In this document: in pieces, positions 62,895 to 64,000 of the stretch
How positions within the stretch are numbered: the first letter of the stretch is position 1
How the letters are laid out: the number at the start of each line of letters is the position of its first letter
NCBI GenBank assembly: GCA_013397455.1
Contig: VYZB01000015.1
Location: forward strand, 2,022,539-2,086,538
Origin: Crotophaga sulcirostris
Taxonomy: Eukaryota; Chordata; Aves; Cuculiformes; Crotophagidae
Reading direction: 5' to 3'
DNA: 64,000 nucleotides
The notes under the pieces: generated by a model
The model's input: the letters and a program-made list of their open reading frames with translations, nothing else
Told to the model about the DNA's origin: nothing
The model's database searches: none
Translations under genes and position numbers: made by a program

Positions 62895-62932
62895 CCTTAC
62901 GTAAAAGTGACATTTTACATAAGGTCACTTTT
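62895..62932. repeat. Two overlapping, mutually exclusive inverted repeats
   Basis: ccttacgtaaaa (62895-62906) pairs with ttttacataagg (62913-62924) with one mismatch. aaaagtgac (62903-62911) pairs perfectly with gtcactttt (62924-62932). The arms overlap, so only one stem can form at a time. Confidence 0.9.
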
Positions 62933-63878
62933 TAACACAATACTGCTGCAGAAAGGCTACACTGCACCAAAAAAAAATGAACACATCTGTGTGTCATATA
63001 TTTGTCATATTCTAAGAGTGTTATTTAGGTTACAGTTCTACAAAACACAAAGCTCCTTCACAGAAGACTTCTGAAAAGCGAGGACAGGTTTTGCAATCAA
63101 ACCAGATGCAAACTAAATTATTCATCTTTACTAAATCTTTATATTACAGCTCAGACATTTTCTGTTGTCAGAGGAACTGGGTTCTGGATGATACATTTAC
63201 AACAGTTCCTCCTAAGTAGTCAAGCTGCCTTTAAATAAGTTGGTGAAGCTGCCCAAAATATATGACAGGATTGTAGGTTAACAACTCAGCCAAGGCAAAA
63301 TGAGGAATACAGTCACAGTGGAGTGTGAATTTACTGGTAGGCCTAGAAATCTGGATAACACAGAGGCAGCCCGGAACCTAATAGGAAATTAATCTTGTGG
63401 AAAGACACAAAAACCAATAAAACAAAAATAAAATTACTTCCCCTTGAATAACCATTATTCATGCATGGAAAGAAAACACAGTATACATTACTTGCATGAG
63501 TACAGAACTGGTATGGTAAAAGTAGTTCTTAATATCTAGAATACCTTAATATCTGTATCTGCACGAACAGACACAAAAAGTGACCACTATGACCACAATA
63601 ATCATAATGAATATGTAAGAAACACTAAATTAGAGTTGAATAAATGATTGAAAGGGAGACTGGGATTTTGGCAGATATTTGAATAATCACAAGTTTAAGT
63701 CCAGAATTAGTAGAATACCTTATTGTCTAAGAATTTTGCTGGAGATTTACAGTGGAGAAAAAGGAACAGAAGCTTGAATGAAAGTTATGCAGACAAAATT
63801 AGAGAACTGATGTTGCCGGCTCCACACCACCCCTCCTCATTTTGTAGCATGAAGAGGTGTACATGTAAAGCCTTTTTA
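62933..63878. other. Unannotated AT-rich DNA
   Basis: Nothing recognised. Confidence 0.6.
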
Positions 63879-63883
63879 NNNNN
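63879..63883. other. Short assembly gap (5 N)
   Basis: Five N characters immediately before a G6 run. Any frame crossing them, such as 63723-63929 on the plus strand, is unreliable. Confidence 0.99.
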
Positions 63884-64000
63884 GGGGGGTTGGGAAGTAA
63901 ATTCTAGGACTGGTAAAAAAGTACATTGAAAAAAATAGTGCTTATTGCGCTTATTTCTGCTCTTCCTTACACCTCCCCCAACTGAAACTCAGGAGTTTCA

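Noticed and set aside
1..64000. Bacterial-type features (operons, ribosome binding sites, CRISPR arrays, phage or plasmid genes)
   Set aside because: No long ORFs, no regular spaced repeats with unique spacers, and clear vertebrate (bird) retroelements; the window is eukaryotic non-coding DNA.
1..64000. tRNA, rRNA and known microRNA genes
   Set aside because: Scanned by eye for tRNA B-box-like GTTCRANNC with a matching acceptor stem and for familiar mature microRNA seeds; none found. A covariance-model search would be needed to exclude them.

Overview
The window looks like avian nuclear DNA. It is AT-rich by eye and almost entirely non-coding. Its recognisable content is a set of CR1 non-LTR retrotransposon fragments with the typical bird 3' end (ggttggactcgatgatct..., ttccaacc, gattctgtgattct), one LTR of an abundant bird endogenous-retrovirus-type family, and one decayed mariner DNA transposon. 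Nothing resembles a bacterial operon, phage, plasmid or CRISPR locus. The longest open frame is only 153 codons. Three assembly gaps (N runs) are present. The bird assignment rests on the CR1 and LTR repeats. Species and chromosome cannot be read from the sequence.

Layout. 1-590: two CR1 pieces in opposite orientation. 590-7720: unannotated AT-rich DNA with one splice-like, TATA-containing segment at 4345-4536. 7722-8138: an old, diverged CR1. 9524-10161 (minus strand): the only segment I consider a reasonable protein-coding candidate, a 213-nt open exon and a 141-nt terminal exon with a stop codon. I could not name the protein. 10160-25430: AT-rich, with scattered exon-like and enhancer-like stretches, a GC-rich patch at 18716-19500 and a 140-N gap. 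25440-25690: mariner transposase relic. 28775-29839: LTR with an internal 45-bp repeat. 31728-34395: two CR1 copies about 1.15 kb apart, the second about 1 kb long and ending in reverse-transcriptase sequence plus 3' UTR. 37719, 45145 and about 58343: short CR1 3' ends. The rest is AT-rich intergenic or intronic sequence with microsatellites, small inverted repeats and possible conserved non-coding elements.

How it fits together. The window reads as a gene desert or very large intron with ordinary bird repeat decay. I found no multi-gene system. The most useful lead is the unidentified minus-strand exon pair near 9.5-10.2 kb. Next come the mariner relic and the LTR whose repeat unit is a multiple of three, which creates a misleading long open frame. 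All family assignments come from remembered motifs, since no search was possible. Splice-site calls are by eye.
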